Below the pieces are notes generated by a model. That model saw only the letters and a list, made by a program, of their open reading frames with translations. It was not told where the DNA came from and made no database searches. Source: Thalassomonas haliotis (GTDB lineage Bacteria > Pseudomonadota > Gammaproteobacteria > Enterobacterales > Alteromonadaceae). From it: a stretch of DNA of 64,000 nucleotides. The stretch is from positions 372,001-436,000 of the forward strand of contig NZ_CP059693.1 of assembly GCF_028657945.1 (NCBI RefSeq), written 5' to 3'. Positions 45,103 through 53,622 of this stretch are shown here, in pieces. Numbering within the stretch: position 1 is the first letter of the stretch; each line of letters starts with the position of its first letter. The position numbers were made by a program, and so were the translations under genes.

Positions 45103-46944
45103 TTATAAGGTTCGGGAAATCCATTTGCTGATCCCGGCAATATGGAAGATGTGCCCGCTGGCCCGGGTCTTGTTTTCCGCGATGGCGGCAAAAAATGCGG
45201 CAATACGGTTGCTGTCGGTAATATTACCGCTTAACAGCCAGTTCCTGGCGATATCCCTTAGTTCGCGGTTGTCTTTAAACCATTGCCCCCAGTTGCTGAA
45301 ATTCAGGCTTTTGTCTTTATAGCGGTCGTTAAAACCCGGGATATAGACGCCCTTGCCGTTTAAGATCGAGGCCCATTTATGGGCGGCGGCGGGATAAGTT
45401 GCCGGCACTAGGGTGCGGCTATAGGGAATTTGCGCATAATCCGGGAAATTATCCTTTAACGCCCTTAACTGTCCGCGGCGGTAGGCCGCCTGCATAGGGG
45501 ACAGTTCGAGACAGGTATAAATCAGCTCCTTGTCCAGCCCCAGGGGATAATTGACCTTTAAGAATTGCCGGGCGTTGACCCCCTGGCTCAGGGTATAGTT
45601 GACCGAGCGGTTGGCGGCGGTAATATTCCTAAAGATATAGGCCACCGAGTCGGTATGCTGGGAAAAGCGTTTTACTTCGGTGCAGATATCATCGAGGATC
45701 GCCGGTTTTGCCTTTTGGATGGCTCCAATAAAGTCGGGATCCAGGTATTGCCCCAGTTGCTGATAGTCTTTCACCAGGTTGGCGCTGTCGAAATAGGCCT
45801 CGGCTATGGCTTCGGTGGAGTGTTTGGCCGCGCTTTGGTCGACAAACACTCCCAGGTATTTGGCCAGTTTACTGACCGGCGATAAATAACTGTCATTATG
45901 AAAAAAATCGCCGCCGAGGAAGACATCGATCAAAAAGCCGTCGTTAACAGAGTTAAAGCCCTGCTGCGCCATCAAGCTGGCGAAGAAATAACGTTCGGGG
46001 AAGCAGGCCAGGCCGCTAAAATCAAAGATATCTTCTATCATGGCGGCGATATCATCGCCGTTTGGGATAACATGGTGTAAGGGAGCGTTATTGAGTTCGG
46101 CCACCTGTTTGGCAAATTCAATTTCCGCCGATTGCGTCGCCCCGTAGGTAAAGTGTTCCAGCGCCTTATCCTTGGGCCAGGCGGCGGTCACCATTCTTGA
46201 GTCCAGGCCACCGCTAAGAAAAGAGGCGGTTTTACCGGATGTGTTCGCTACCCTGCTACAGGCCTGATAAATCAGCTCGGCGTACTTTTCCTTGCGGTAT
46301 CTTTTCCGCTCGGGAAAGGTTTCAAACAGGTTGCGCTGGCCTTTGAGGATCTTACTGGTTTTATGTTTCAGATCGTATTCCAGGCAGCAGTTTGCCGGTA
46401 ATTTATTCAGCTCCCGGGTGATATGGCGTGAGCCGAAAGCATAACCCAGGTGGGCATAAGAGGCGACACCTGTCATATCTAAGGTGGTGGGAAATAAGCC
46501 GGTATTAAAGAGGGCGACCGGGTTGGTACTGACCACAGTCCCCTGGTTCGATTTGGCATAATATAAGGGGATAGAGCCGATAAAGTCGTTTAAAAATAAC
46601 ACTTTTTCGGCTTTCTTATCTACTATGGCCAGGTTGAAACTGCCGGCGGCGATGGCGGCGATAACTCCCTGGTAGCCGGTTTTCAGGTAAATGGCTTCGA
46701 TGGCCGCCAGAGACTGTTGCAGTGAACCGTCCTGACCGGTTAGGGCTAAGCTGCCGTCAATTACGATCAGGGTTTGCTGGCTTTGGTAGCAGCTTTGCTC
46801 ATAGCTCTGGCCGTCAAACTGGAACAGTTCGCTGCCCGGCGAGAGCGGAAGCTGGCGGCAGGCCTCACCCGGGTTAAAACGCCAAACCTCCTTAAAGGCT
46901 TTTTTATTGGCGGCTGCCGTGTCCTGAAAAAATAATCCGTGCAC
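45103..46944 (-). CDS. Asparagine synthase-related protein without glutaminase cysteine
   Basis: A 613-residue protein with a class-II-amidotransferase-like N-terminal half and an asparagine synthase ATP-pyrophosphatase half (SGGLDSR at residues 244-250). Active glutaminases start with Met-Cys; this one starts Met-His-Gly from a GTG, and no alternative start gives a cysteine at position 2. Ammonia must then come from elsewhere, or the enzyme may join another nucleophile to a carboxylate. Homologues in exosortase loci are thought to modify sugars or proteins. It has AGGGG upstream. Confidence 0.82.
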   Translation of the reverse strand: MHGLFFQDTAAANKKAFKEVWRFNPGEACRQLPLSPGSELFQFDGQSYEQSCYQSQQTLIVIDGSLALTGQDGSLQQSLAAIEAIYLKTGYQGVIAAIAAGSFNLAIVDKKAEKVLFLNDFIGSIPLYYAKSNQGTVVSTNPVALFNTGLFPTTLDMTGVASYAHLGYAFGSRHITRELNKLPANCCLEYDLKHKTSKILKGQRNLFETFPERKRYRKEKYAELIYQACSRVANTSGKTASFLSGGLDSRMVTAAWPKDKALEHFTYGATQSAEIEFAKQVAELNNAPLHHVIPNGDDIAAMIEDIFDFSGLACFPERYFFASLMAQQGFNSVNDGFLIDVFLGGDFFHNDSYLSPVSKLAKYLGVFVDQSAAKHSTEAIAEAYFDSANLVKDYQQLGQYLDPDFIGAIQKAKPAILDDICTEVKRFSQHTDSVAYIFRNITAANRSVNYTLSQGVNARQFLKVNYPLGLDKELIYTCLELSPMQAAYRRGQLRALKDNFPDYAQIPYSRTLVPATYPAAAHKWASILNGKGVYIPGFNDRYKDKSLNFSNWGQWFKDNRELRDIARNWLLSGNITDSNRIAAFFAAIAENKTRASGHIFHIAGISKWISRTL

Positions 46945-46953
46945 AATGAACCC

Positions 46954-48096
46954 CTAGCGTTTCTTCCATAATTTTTCGGGCGTGGAAAATAAATGTTTAA
47001 ATAAGGCAATAAAAGCCGCGATATTTAAAATGGTAAAGGTGGCCGGGACATTGAAGATACCGGCATTTTTCCCCCGGACCAGTTTTTTATAACCGTAATA
47101 CGCACAAGCGTAAAAAACCAGCTGTAAGGCCAATAACAGGGTAAAAACCATTTCCTGCAATACTATGCAGCTGGCAAACAGCAAGATCAAGGCAAAAGGC
47201 ACCAGCAAACGGCAGACCTTATGGGAAAACCATTGCCAGAAAATCGGGTTTTTAAAGGGGTTGTTGATCCAGGGGATGATCTTCATCAGCTGGTAGTTGC
47301 CTGCCAGGGTGCGCACCTTGCGGCCAAATTCTTCTTTGACGCTGTGGCTGGAACTGTCAAACGCCAGTGCATCGTTGGCCATTACCACCCGCTTACCGGC
47401 TTTGACGATACACATAGGGGTAAAGACATCGTCTAATATGGTGTGCTGCTGTAATGGCGTAAATAACTGGCTGCGGATCATATAAATGGCGCCGGTGACG
47501 CCGACCACGGAATTGATCTGCCCTTCGGCGTGGCGGATGGCTTTTTCGTATTTCCAGTAGAGGCCGGGATCTGTGGAAGCGCCGTCGTTCTGGTTCTGCT
47601 CTATCATCAAGTTGCCGGTGACCGCGCCTATGGCAGGATCATCAAAATGGCGGCACATCTGGGTTAAGGCATCGGCAGCGAAATCCTGGCGTAAGTCGGC
47701 GAAGGCCACTAAAGGAGTGCTGACTTGTGCCATGGCCAGGTTTATGGCGGCGGCCTTACCCAGGTTTTGCTCTTGTGCCATCACGCTCAGGCGCGGATAG
47801 TCATAGGCCCGGGCCACGGCGACCGTGTTGTCGGTGGAGCCGTCGGATACCAGGATAATATGCAGTTTTTCCTGCGGGTAATCGGTGGCCAGCAGGTTGT
47901 CCAGCCGGGCACGGATCCTTTGTTCGCCGTTATAAGCGGCCAAGACCACGGTTATCTCGGGGCAATCGTCCTCTGTCGGTTTATTATCTGTGTTGGCGTT
48001 TTGTTGCTGGTTGCGGCTGAACAAGATCAGCAGCAGCGGATAACCGATATAGGCATAAAAGATGACGGCAGCGCTTATGAAAAAAATAACTTCCAT
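46954..48096 (-). CDS. Membrane-associated family 2 glycosyltransferase
   Basis: A 380-residue inner-membrane glycosyltransferase. One N-terminal helix precedes the GT2 domain (ITVVLAAYNGEQRIRARLDNL in part; LVSDGSTDNT; LVAFADLRQDF). The acceptor-site aspartates appear as TILDDVFTP, and an RRVRTLAGNYQL-like RKVRTLAGNY segment follows. Two or three C-terminal helices suggest processive or membrane-bound action, as in cellulose/hyaluronan-synthase-like enzymes. It is nine bases from the asparagine-synthase-like gene and three bases from the deacetylase gene. Confidence 0.88.
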   Translation of the reverse strand: MEVIFFISAAVIFYAYIGYPLLLILFSRNQQQNANTDNKPTEDDCPEITVVLAAYNGEQRIRARLDNLLATDYPQEKLHIILVSDGSTDNTVAVARAYDYPRLSVMAQEQNLGKAAAINLAMAQVSTPLVAFADLRQDFAADALTQMCRHFDDPAIGAVTGNLMIEQNQNDGASTDPGLYWKYEKAIRHAEGQINSVVGVTGAIYMIRSQLFTPLQQHTILDDVFTPMCIVKAGKRVVMANDALAFDSSSHSVKEEFGRKVRTLAGNYQLMKIIPWINNPFKNPIFWQWFSHKVCRLLVPFALILLFASCIVLQEMVFTLLLALQLVFYACAYYGYKKLVRGKNAGIFNVPATFTILNIAAFIALFKHLFSTPEKLWKKR

Positions 48097-48099
48097 TGG

Positions 48100-48864
48100 T
48101 TAAACTCTTATCAACTTACTTCTGATTTTCTCATAATTTTTATTGCCTAACAGACGCTTGGCCAGGGTAAGTCCCTGCTGGATCCCTATGGCTTTCCAGT
48201 ACATAAATCCTGTGCCCGAGAGCATATTGGCCAGCACCTTGATGCTGGTATTGCTGGTCATGGTTATGCGGCATATCGGCTGTTGGCGCTTATTGTGTCC
48301 CAGTATCGAGGTGGCGATATAGGAATAACCCAGCTTCCGGTACAGGGGCAGGACCTGTTTCAGCCCCCTGCCGCCGGGCAAGGCAACGGTGTGGACCTGG
48401 CTTTGGGTGATCTCTTCCAGCCTGGCTTTGCTGACTTTCAGCTCCTGCTCCAGTTCGGCGGTCGGCAGGTCCGACATATAGGCATGGGTCTGGCCATGGG
48501 CCTGTATGCTCATGCCGGCCCGGTGCATTTCCAGCAGCTGATCGGCGGACATATAGCCTCGGGTATCGATCCAGTCGCTGGTGATATAGAACTCCGCCAG
48601 CATATTGCGCTTTTTCAGTTCAACAAAGGCGAAGCTGTAGTTGGAAACATCGCCGTCATCAAAAGTGATCACCACAGGTTTTTTATACTTGCCCGTCAGC
48701 GCCTGTTCCAGGGTGACGGCCTGGTAATGGTTGGCCATCAGGTAATCGAGCTGCTCAACAAATGACTCCCGGGTTACGCTGTAGACGGCATCGAAGCAGC
48801 CGTCACATGCCGGCGAGGAATGTATGCCGTGGTACATCAGGGAGGTAAAAGAAATTTTGCTCAT
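48100..48864 (-). CDS. Polysaccharide deacetylase family protein (NodB-like)
   Basis: A 254-residue carbohydrate esterase 4-type protein. TSLMYHGIH opens the domain, the metal motif TFDDGD is near residue 68, and the second motif is SIQAHGQTHAYMSDL near 118. The third region is LPGGRG. There is no signal peptide, so it probably acts on lipid-linked sugars in the cytoplasm or belongs to a non-secreted subset. It lies three bases after xrtA. A second, different deacetylase is encoded at 56313. Confidence 0.86.
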   Translation of the reverse strand: MSKISFTSLMYHGIHSSPACDGCFDAVYSVTRESFVEQLDYLMANHYQAVTLEQALTGKYKKPVVITFDDGDVSNYSFAFVELKKRNMLAEFYITSDWIDTRGYMSADQLLEMHRAGMSIQAHGQTHAYMSDLPTAELEQELKVSKARLEEITQSQVHTVALPGGRGLKQVLPLYRKLGYSYIATSILGHNKRQQPICRITMTSNTSIKVLANMLSGTGFMYWKAIGIQQGLTLAKRLLGNKNYEKIRSKLIRV

Positions 48865-48867
48865 GGT

Positions 48868-50265
48868 TTATTTGGTCATTAATTGTTGGATAAAGCCCCG
48901 GTGGGCCGTCAGGTTAGTGCAGCCGCTGTCACACTCGGTAGTGACAAAATAGGCGCGGTTGATAAAGTTGCCTTTTAGCAGGCTGGTCAAAGAGCCCAGC
49001 TTGACCCGGGTTAAGCTGGTGGTGATCAGATCTCCGCTCTGATACCAGAAGCTGTAAAAATATTGCTTGTTATGATCGGTGAGGACAAAGGTTTGCAGGG
49101 CATGAGCCGCATCTTGGTTTGTGATCATTTCCTTGATGCGGTATGGCTTGCTTACCGGGCGGTTAAGTGAATCTGTGATGTCTGCATCCCGGTCCCGCAT
49201 ATCATATTCAAGTACCGACAGCTGGTGCAGGCTGTCCTGGCTGTGTTCCTGGCTGTGCTGCTCCCGGGTGGCGGGAGTGAAGTCGTATATGGCAGGTTTG
49301 GCTTCACTTTCAACCAGCAGGGACTTTTCCGGCAGCTGCTGATAAAAATAGGCCGGCATGGCCGCGCCCAGGACGAAAAGGGCGATGGTTGCCAGACCCA
49401 GCCATTTCTGTCTCGGCTGTATCGGCTCAGGGGACAGCGCCTTTTCCTTGGGCTCCTGGCGGGTGATATAAGGCAGCAGCAGGAAATAAAACAGCATAAA
49501 AATACCGAATACTATCCAGCCCAGGCTGTTATGGTCGGCAATGATCGGATGCGACATGCCGTATTGGTGGGCGTATAACACGATAACTTCTATCCGCACC
49601 CAGTTGGCAACAACCGATAACAGGAAGGCGAGGGCGATGGCAATCACCTGCGAGCGGATTTTAAACTGAGATAATTCGCAATTGATCAAGGCGATGGACA
49701 AGGCCACCAGGATATAGCGGATGCCGCTGCAGCCCTCTGCCACCAAAAAGGTGCCGTTGGGAATGGCGACGGAATTGCCTTCAATATAAGTGGGGATGCC
49801 GATCAGCATACTGATGCTGGCAACGGCATTTGCTGCAATCGCTTGAAAAAGAGGGGAAACAATTGACCATGAGGGCACAGTGAAAAACAGCAGCAACAGG
49901 GGGATCAAAAACTTTTTCAGGTTGCGGTAACCGAAAACCGCCCCGGTGGCGGCAAGTATAAAGCAGGGCATCAAAAAACGTGAGATTACTTCTATTTTTG
50001 TCAGCGCCGCGAACGGATAAACCAAGATCAAACCTGCCAGCAGTAGCAGGAAGAAGATGCTGCCGTTGGAGCTATTGACCGCTTCGGGTTTGGAGGCGAT
50101 CAGAAACAAGCTCACCAGCAGCAGCAGCAGGCCGTGGGAGTAACCGTGGCTGTTTATCCAGGCATCCCAGTATTCATGGGTTTGCAGCGGATAAAATACG
50201 ACAAAAATGGCGATTAACGCCATAAACCATAACAGGATCTTTAAGTTGTTCGGTACTAGGTTCAA
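48868..50265 (-). CDS. xrtA: Exosortase A with fused EpsI-like domain
   Basis: A 465-residue integral membrane transpeptidase that cleaves PEP-CTERM sorting signals. Eight or more helices cover residues 1-275. The active-site residues are visible: Cys179 in VAEGCSGIRY, Arg224 in ANWVRIEV and a histidine in IIADHNSLGW. After a helix near residue 295, a periplasmic EpsI-like domain (about 320-465) ends the protein, as is usual for XrtA. This gene defines the locus as a PEP-CTERM/exopolysaccharide system. It is preceded by a 372-base gap that may hold its own promoter. Confidence 0.94.
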   Translation of the reverse strand: MNLVPNNLKILLWFMALIAIFVVFYPLQTHEYWDAWINSHGYSHGLLLLLVSLFLIASKPEAVNSSNGSIFFLLLLAGLILVYPFAALTKIEVISRFLMPCFILAATGAVFGYRNLKKFLIPLLLLFFTVPSWSIVSPLFQAIAANAVASISMLIGIPTYIEGNSVAIPNGTFLVAEGCSGIRYILVALSIALINCELSQFKIRSQVIAIALAFLLSVVANWVRIEVIVLYAHQYGMSHPIIADHNSLGWIVFGIFMLFYFLLLPYITRQEPKEKALSPEPIQPRQKWLGLATIALFVLGAAMPAYFYQQLPEKSLLVESEAKPAIYDFTPATREQHSQEHSQDSLHQLSVLEYDMRDRDADITDSLNRPVSKPYRIKEMITNQDAAHALQTFVLTDHNKQYFYSFWYQSGDLITTSLTRVKLGSLTSLLKGNFINRAYFVTTECDSGCTNLTAHRGFIQQLMTK

Positions 50266-50637
50266 ATCGGGCTAGCCTTCTTTGTGATTCATGAGGTATG
50301 GCCGGAACTGCTGGCGCTAAGGTGAAAAAAACCGGCAAAAGCCAGGCCTTTGCTTAGGTAGTGGACGTTGCTGGTAGTTGTTTTATTATTCATGTTATCG
50401 GTGTCGTCCTCCCTCTTGGCGGTGCAAATCATAATGCCGCCGGGATAAAAGCGCCTATTGCGGGTTATGACGTTAAATCCTTTCGTTTCTTATGCCGGTA
50501 AAACCGGCATGTGTCATGTGTTACTGACAGCAAGATAATGACCATAATCTGGCTTAGTATAAAATGTTTTAATATCCAGAGCCAGATATAGATGGCATTA
50601 GTGGATATTTTCTAATCGCAGGCCAATCGGCTGATAA
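50266..50637. promoter_or_regulatory. Leader region upstream of xrtA
   Basis: On the minus strand it holds a GGC-N7-TTTGC element (50438-50424) like those at 35432 and 61747. A perfect 8-bp hairpin ATGCCGGT/ACCGGCAT lies at 50492-50510. A short reading frame runs at 50393-50289 (34 codons, starting MNNKTTTSNVHYLSKG), with an in-frame ATG further back at 50432. A GGGAGG lies 14 bases before the 50393 ATG, which is far. I do not recognise the peptide and rate it as doubtful. Confidence 0.4.
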
Positions 50638-52323
50638 CTAATTATTTTTTCTGAATCTAAACCTGTTAACCAGAACATCTATCATCTGAAGGTCGCCGCT
50701 TTTATTAAAGGTGTGGGTTGCCTGGAGATGTTTTTGCCAGTTGGGTTTTACCTCGGAAACCGTGACTTCCCGGTACTTTTCGGGCGTCAGGGCGGTGATA
50801 TGGTTGATGTTGAAACCAAATCCGTACCTGTGGGCGCAATTTTGCGAGGGGCGATACAGGTTGCCGTTCATTTCAAAAATGGCGCCGGCGGGGCGGGCTT
50901 TCCTGACATCTGAAATTACCGGGTTTTGCTGGTGGGACTGCCAGTTGCCGGAACGAAAATCATCGCTGTAAAAGACAAAGAGTTCATCGAGGGAAGATGC
51001 GCCCTTAGTGTCCACCATATTGGTAAACAGCCACCACCTTTGCTGGTCAAAGTATAAGGTGGTATCGACGGCATAGACATCTTCCATCAGGTTTTTTTGC
51101 CATTGCCAGTTAAAGGGGAATTCCGTGCTTTTATACAGTTCTATGGTGCGGTTGGAGGCGGTTTCCGGGATCATGTAATAATCGCCGTCCACCATAAACA
51201 CATAGGGATAGGACAGGTGGTGGTCTTTTTCCAGCACCTTGACCGGAAATTTGTGCTTGCCCCGGTGGTCCATTTCAATCACGGCAATATGGCCTTTTTT
51301 GCTGGCCAGCATATATTCTTCGATGAAAATATAATACTTGTTATCGGCGCTGATAATATGGGGGTCGGCCCAAAACCTGTCTTTAGGGGGGGTGATCTTT
51401 TTATAACGGCTGAAGTTTTTCGACAGACCGGGCTTAAGATCATAGAGCAAAAACCATTGCGGGCAATAGAAACTTTTCTTGAAAAGAATCGTGACCTTGT
51501 CCTGTAATTTCTTCGCGGCTATGTTCAATTTTTCCCGTGTTGTCGGCGAAGTGAAAACCTGCCCGGTATCGAATTCAGGGTGCAGGTTGTCGGCGGCTAT
51601 CTCCTGATAGAAGGCTTCTTCTCCCATGCGGTGCAGCTTTTCCAGGACCCTGGATACGAACATAGAGCTTTTCCAGTATTCGCTGTTTTTATGGTGGGTG
51701 AAGGACATATGGTCCGTGGCCGAATAGGAGCGGTATAATGCCTGATCGCCGTCCGGACCCAGCTTGACCAGCTTGACCTCTGTGGTTTCCGACCAGTTTC
51801 CCTGCGCCTGCCAGTAAGCCGGCGGGCCTGCCCGTTTGAGCAGGTTATCGCCATGATGAAGTGCCCAGACGCCGTGCCTGGCAGCACTCAATAGCTTATC
51901 GGATAATGCTCGGCTATCGTCGCTGATGATCACATCCAGCTGCTCTTCGGCGATTGCCCGGGCGTCGCTGTCACCGCTGTTGCCCGTTTGTGTACTCAGG
52001 GTCAGGGCCGCAAGCTGCTCCAGGGCCGGGCGCAAATCCACCCGGGCGCAGGCATCGGTAATTTGCGGATGTTTTTCCATCAGGATGCGGTAGGTGAAAT
52101 CTGCGGCCTTATTGAGCAGCAACCGGCAAAGCTTTTTGCTGTTTTTAATCAGTTTGGCCTTGCGGTGGTTCAGCTGCTGGGCTTGTGGATTTTCCTGCCT
52201 GATGATAACAAGGTCGACTTGGGCATAAGTACACGCGAGCAGCTGCTCCACTGTTTTGGCAAACCAGGCATCGACCTGGTAGCTGCTGATTAACAATCCG
52301 ACTTTTAATTTATTGTTTTTCAT
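50638..52323 (-). CDS. Formyltransferase-like / GINT1-like propeller fusion protein
   Basis: A 561-residue protein. The N-terminal third resembles formyltransferases (VGLLISSYQVDAWF, then LDVIISDD, HGVWALHHGDN and RAGPPAYWQAQGN near residue 165). The C-terminal 280 residues resemble the five-bladed propeller of glucosamine inositolphosphorylceramide transferase (DRFWADPHIIS, YIFIEEYM, YPYVFMVDGDYYMIPET, RPAGAIFEMNGNLYRPSQ). N-formylation or transfer of an amino sugar in the repeat unit is plausible. It is the gene upstream of xrtA and may end a separate transcript. Confidence 0.7.
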   Translation of the reverse strand: MKNNKLKVGLLISSYQVDAWFAKTVEQLLACTYAQVDLVIIRQENPQAQQLNHRKAKLIKNSKKLCRLLLNKAADFTYRILMEKHPQITDACARVDLRPALEQLAALTLSTQTGNSGDSDARAIAEEQLDVIISDDSRALSDKLLSAARHGVWALHHGDNLLKRAGPPAYWQAQGNWSETTEVKLVKLGPDGDQALYRSYSATDHMSFTHHKNSEYWKSSMFVSRVLEKLHRMGEEAFYQEIAADNLHPEFDTGQVFTSPTTREKLNIAAKKLQDKVTILFKKSFYCPQWFLLYDLKPGLSKNFSRYKKITPPKDRFWADPHIISADNKYYIFIEEYMLASKKGHIAVIEMDHRGKHKFPVKVLEKDHHLSYPYVFMVDGDYYMIPETASNRTIELYKSTEFPFNWQWQKNLMEDVYAVDTTLYFDQQRWWLFTNMVDTKGASSLDELFVFYSDDFRSGNWQSHQQNPVISDVRKARPAGAIFEMNGNLYRPSQNCAHRYGFGFNINHITALTPEKYREVTVSEVKPNWQKHLQATHTFNKSGDLQMIDVLVNRFRFRKNN

Positions 52324-52325
52324 TG

Positions 52326-53612
52326 TTATCTTTTAAAGTTGCGCTTTCCATTGGCTGCCGGTGTCGGTCCCTTTGATAATTGCTGTAATTTGATCAGGGC
52401 GCCCACCAGGGTCCAGTAGATGAAAACGACAGAATAGTGGGAAAATCGATCGCCAAACATATTACCCAGCATCATGCCCAGGGTCGACAGCAGCACCGCC
52501 AGGGCAATGGCTTTATGGGTGGGGTCGGTAGCGTTTTTATAGGCGTAACGGGCCAGTTTAAAATTGGCGAAAATCAGACTGAGCAGCAGCAATAAACCGA
52601 TAGCCCCGCCTTCGACTATGGTTTTGACAAAATAGTTATGGGTATCCATGCCGGTTTTGTTGATTTCCGGACTACGCCAGCTGCGGTAGCCATAGCCAAA
52701 AATCGGCGATTGCTGGGCTTTTTCAAAGGCGATTTCCCAGAAAACAAAACGTGAAGCGGCACTTTCATCCCTCTCTTCCTCTTCGGAGTTGATGGTGGAA
52801 AAACGCTCCACCACGGAAACCGGCATGATCACCGGCAGGCTAAAGGTGAACAGCACCAGTATCAAGGTCAGTTTGCCTTTTTTCTCCTTGATCAGGTAAA
52901 AGTAGAGCAGACCTAAAATCACCGACAGGTAGGCGCCCCGTGAATAGGTTAGGGTCAGTGAGGTGCCCGAGAGCACCAGGGCCAGGTAGGTAAAATAACG
53001 CAGCCATTTCTTTTGGGTTTTAAAGAAGAACACCAGGGCCACCAGCAACAAGGTAGTGGTGACCAGGTAAGCCCCTAGTTCGTTCGAGCCCAGGCCCAGC
53101 ATCGGGCCGTTGACCCTTAGATCATGGGAATAATGCCAGCTGGCTACCGACTTATATTGGATATAGACCAGGCGGAAGACGTAAGGCATCGGCAGGATCA
53201 GGGCGATAATGATTTTTTCTACGTCTTCGACCCGCGTGATGCTTTTTTGCACTATATAGGCTAACAAGAGGATAAAAACAAAATCCTTCAGGGTGTTGAA
53301 TGTCCCTTCTATCGGTTGATCCAGGTTGACCATCATGAGCAGCATGGAAAGAAACAAATAGAGGATGAAATAGAGCAGTTTTTTGTTCGGCACATAACTC
53401 CAGTCGATCTTTTCTTTGGTTCTCAGGCAAAAGAAAAATGCCAGGACAAAGAAGACATTGACAAAGTTGATGCCGCCGGGCAGCGGTGGAAAAAATTTAG
53501 CGACCACATTTCGCAGCGGTAGGAAAAACAAGAATATCAACAGCGGCCAGTTGGTAAATCCCTGGTTGGCGGCTGCGGCAGCGAGCTGCTGTTTTTTATT
53601 TAAAGGTCTCAT
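52326..53612 (-). CDS. O-antigen ligase/polymerase family protein (Wzy-like)
   Basis: About 428 residues from the ATG at 53612 (MRPLNKKQQL); the longer frame starts with a GTG at 53651, inside the flippase gene. There are eleven or so membrane helices and a large periplasmic loop between late helices. The Wzy_C-type segment shows SPIFGYGYRSWRSPE and TGMDTHNYFVKTIVEGG, typical of O-antigen ligases and polymerases. It would polymerise repeat units or ligate the glycan to acceptors. It lies two bases before the formyltransferase-like gene. Confidence 0.87.
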   Translation of the reverse strand: MRPLNKKQQLAAAAANQGFTNWPLLIFLFFLPLRNVVAKFFPPLPGGINFVNVFFVLAFFFCLRTKEKIDWSYVPNKKLLYFILYLFLSMLLMMVNLDQPIEGTFNTLKDFVFILLLAYIVQKSITRVEDVEKIIIALILPMPYVFRLVYIQYKSVASWHYSHDLRVNGPMLGLGSNELGAYLVTTTLLLVALVFFFKTQKKWLRYFTYLALVLSGTSLTLTYSRGAYLSVILGLLYFYLIKEKKGKLTLILVLFTFSLPVIMPVSVVERFSTINSEEEERDESAASRFVFWEIAFEKAQQSPIFGYGYRSWRSPEINKTGMDTHNYFVKTIVEGGAIGLLLLLSLIFANFKLARYAYKNATDPTHKAIALAVLLSTLGMMLGNMFGDRFSHYSVVFIYWTLVGALIKLQQLSKGPTPAANGKRNFKR

Positions 53613-53622
53613 AGATACCACT

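Noticed and set aside
50492-50510. Terminator or riboswitch in the xrtA leader
   Set aside because: The hairpin is perfect, but there is no T run and none of the conserved bases of a c-di-GMP or other riboswitch that I could recognise.
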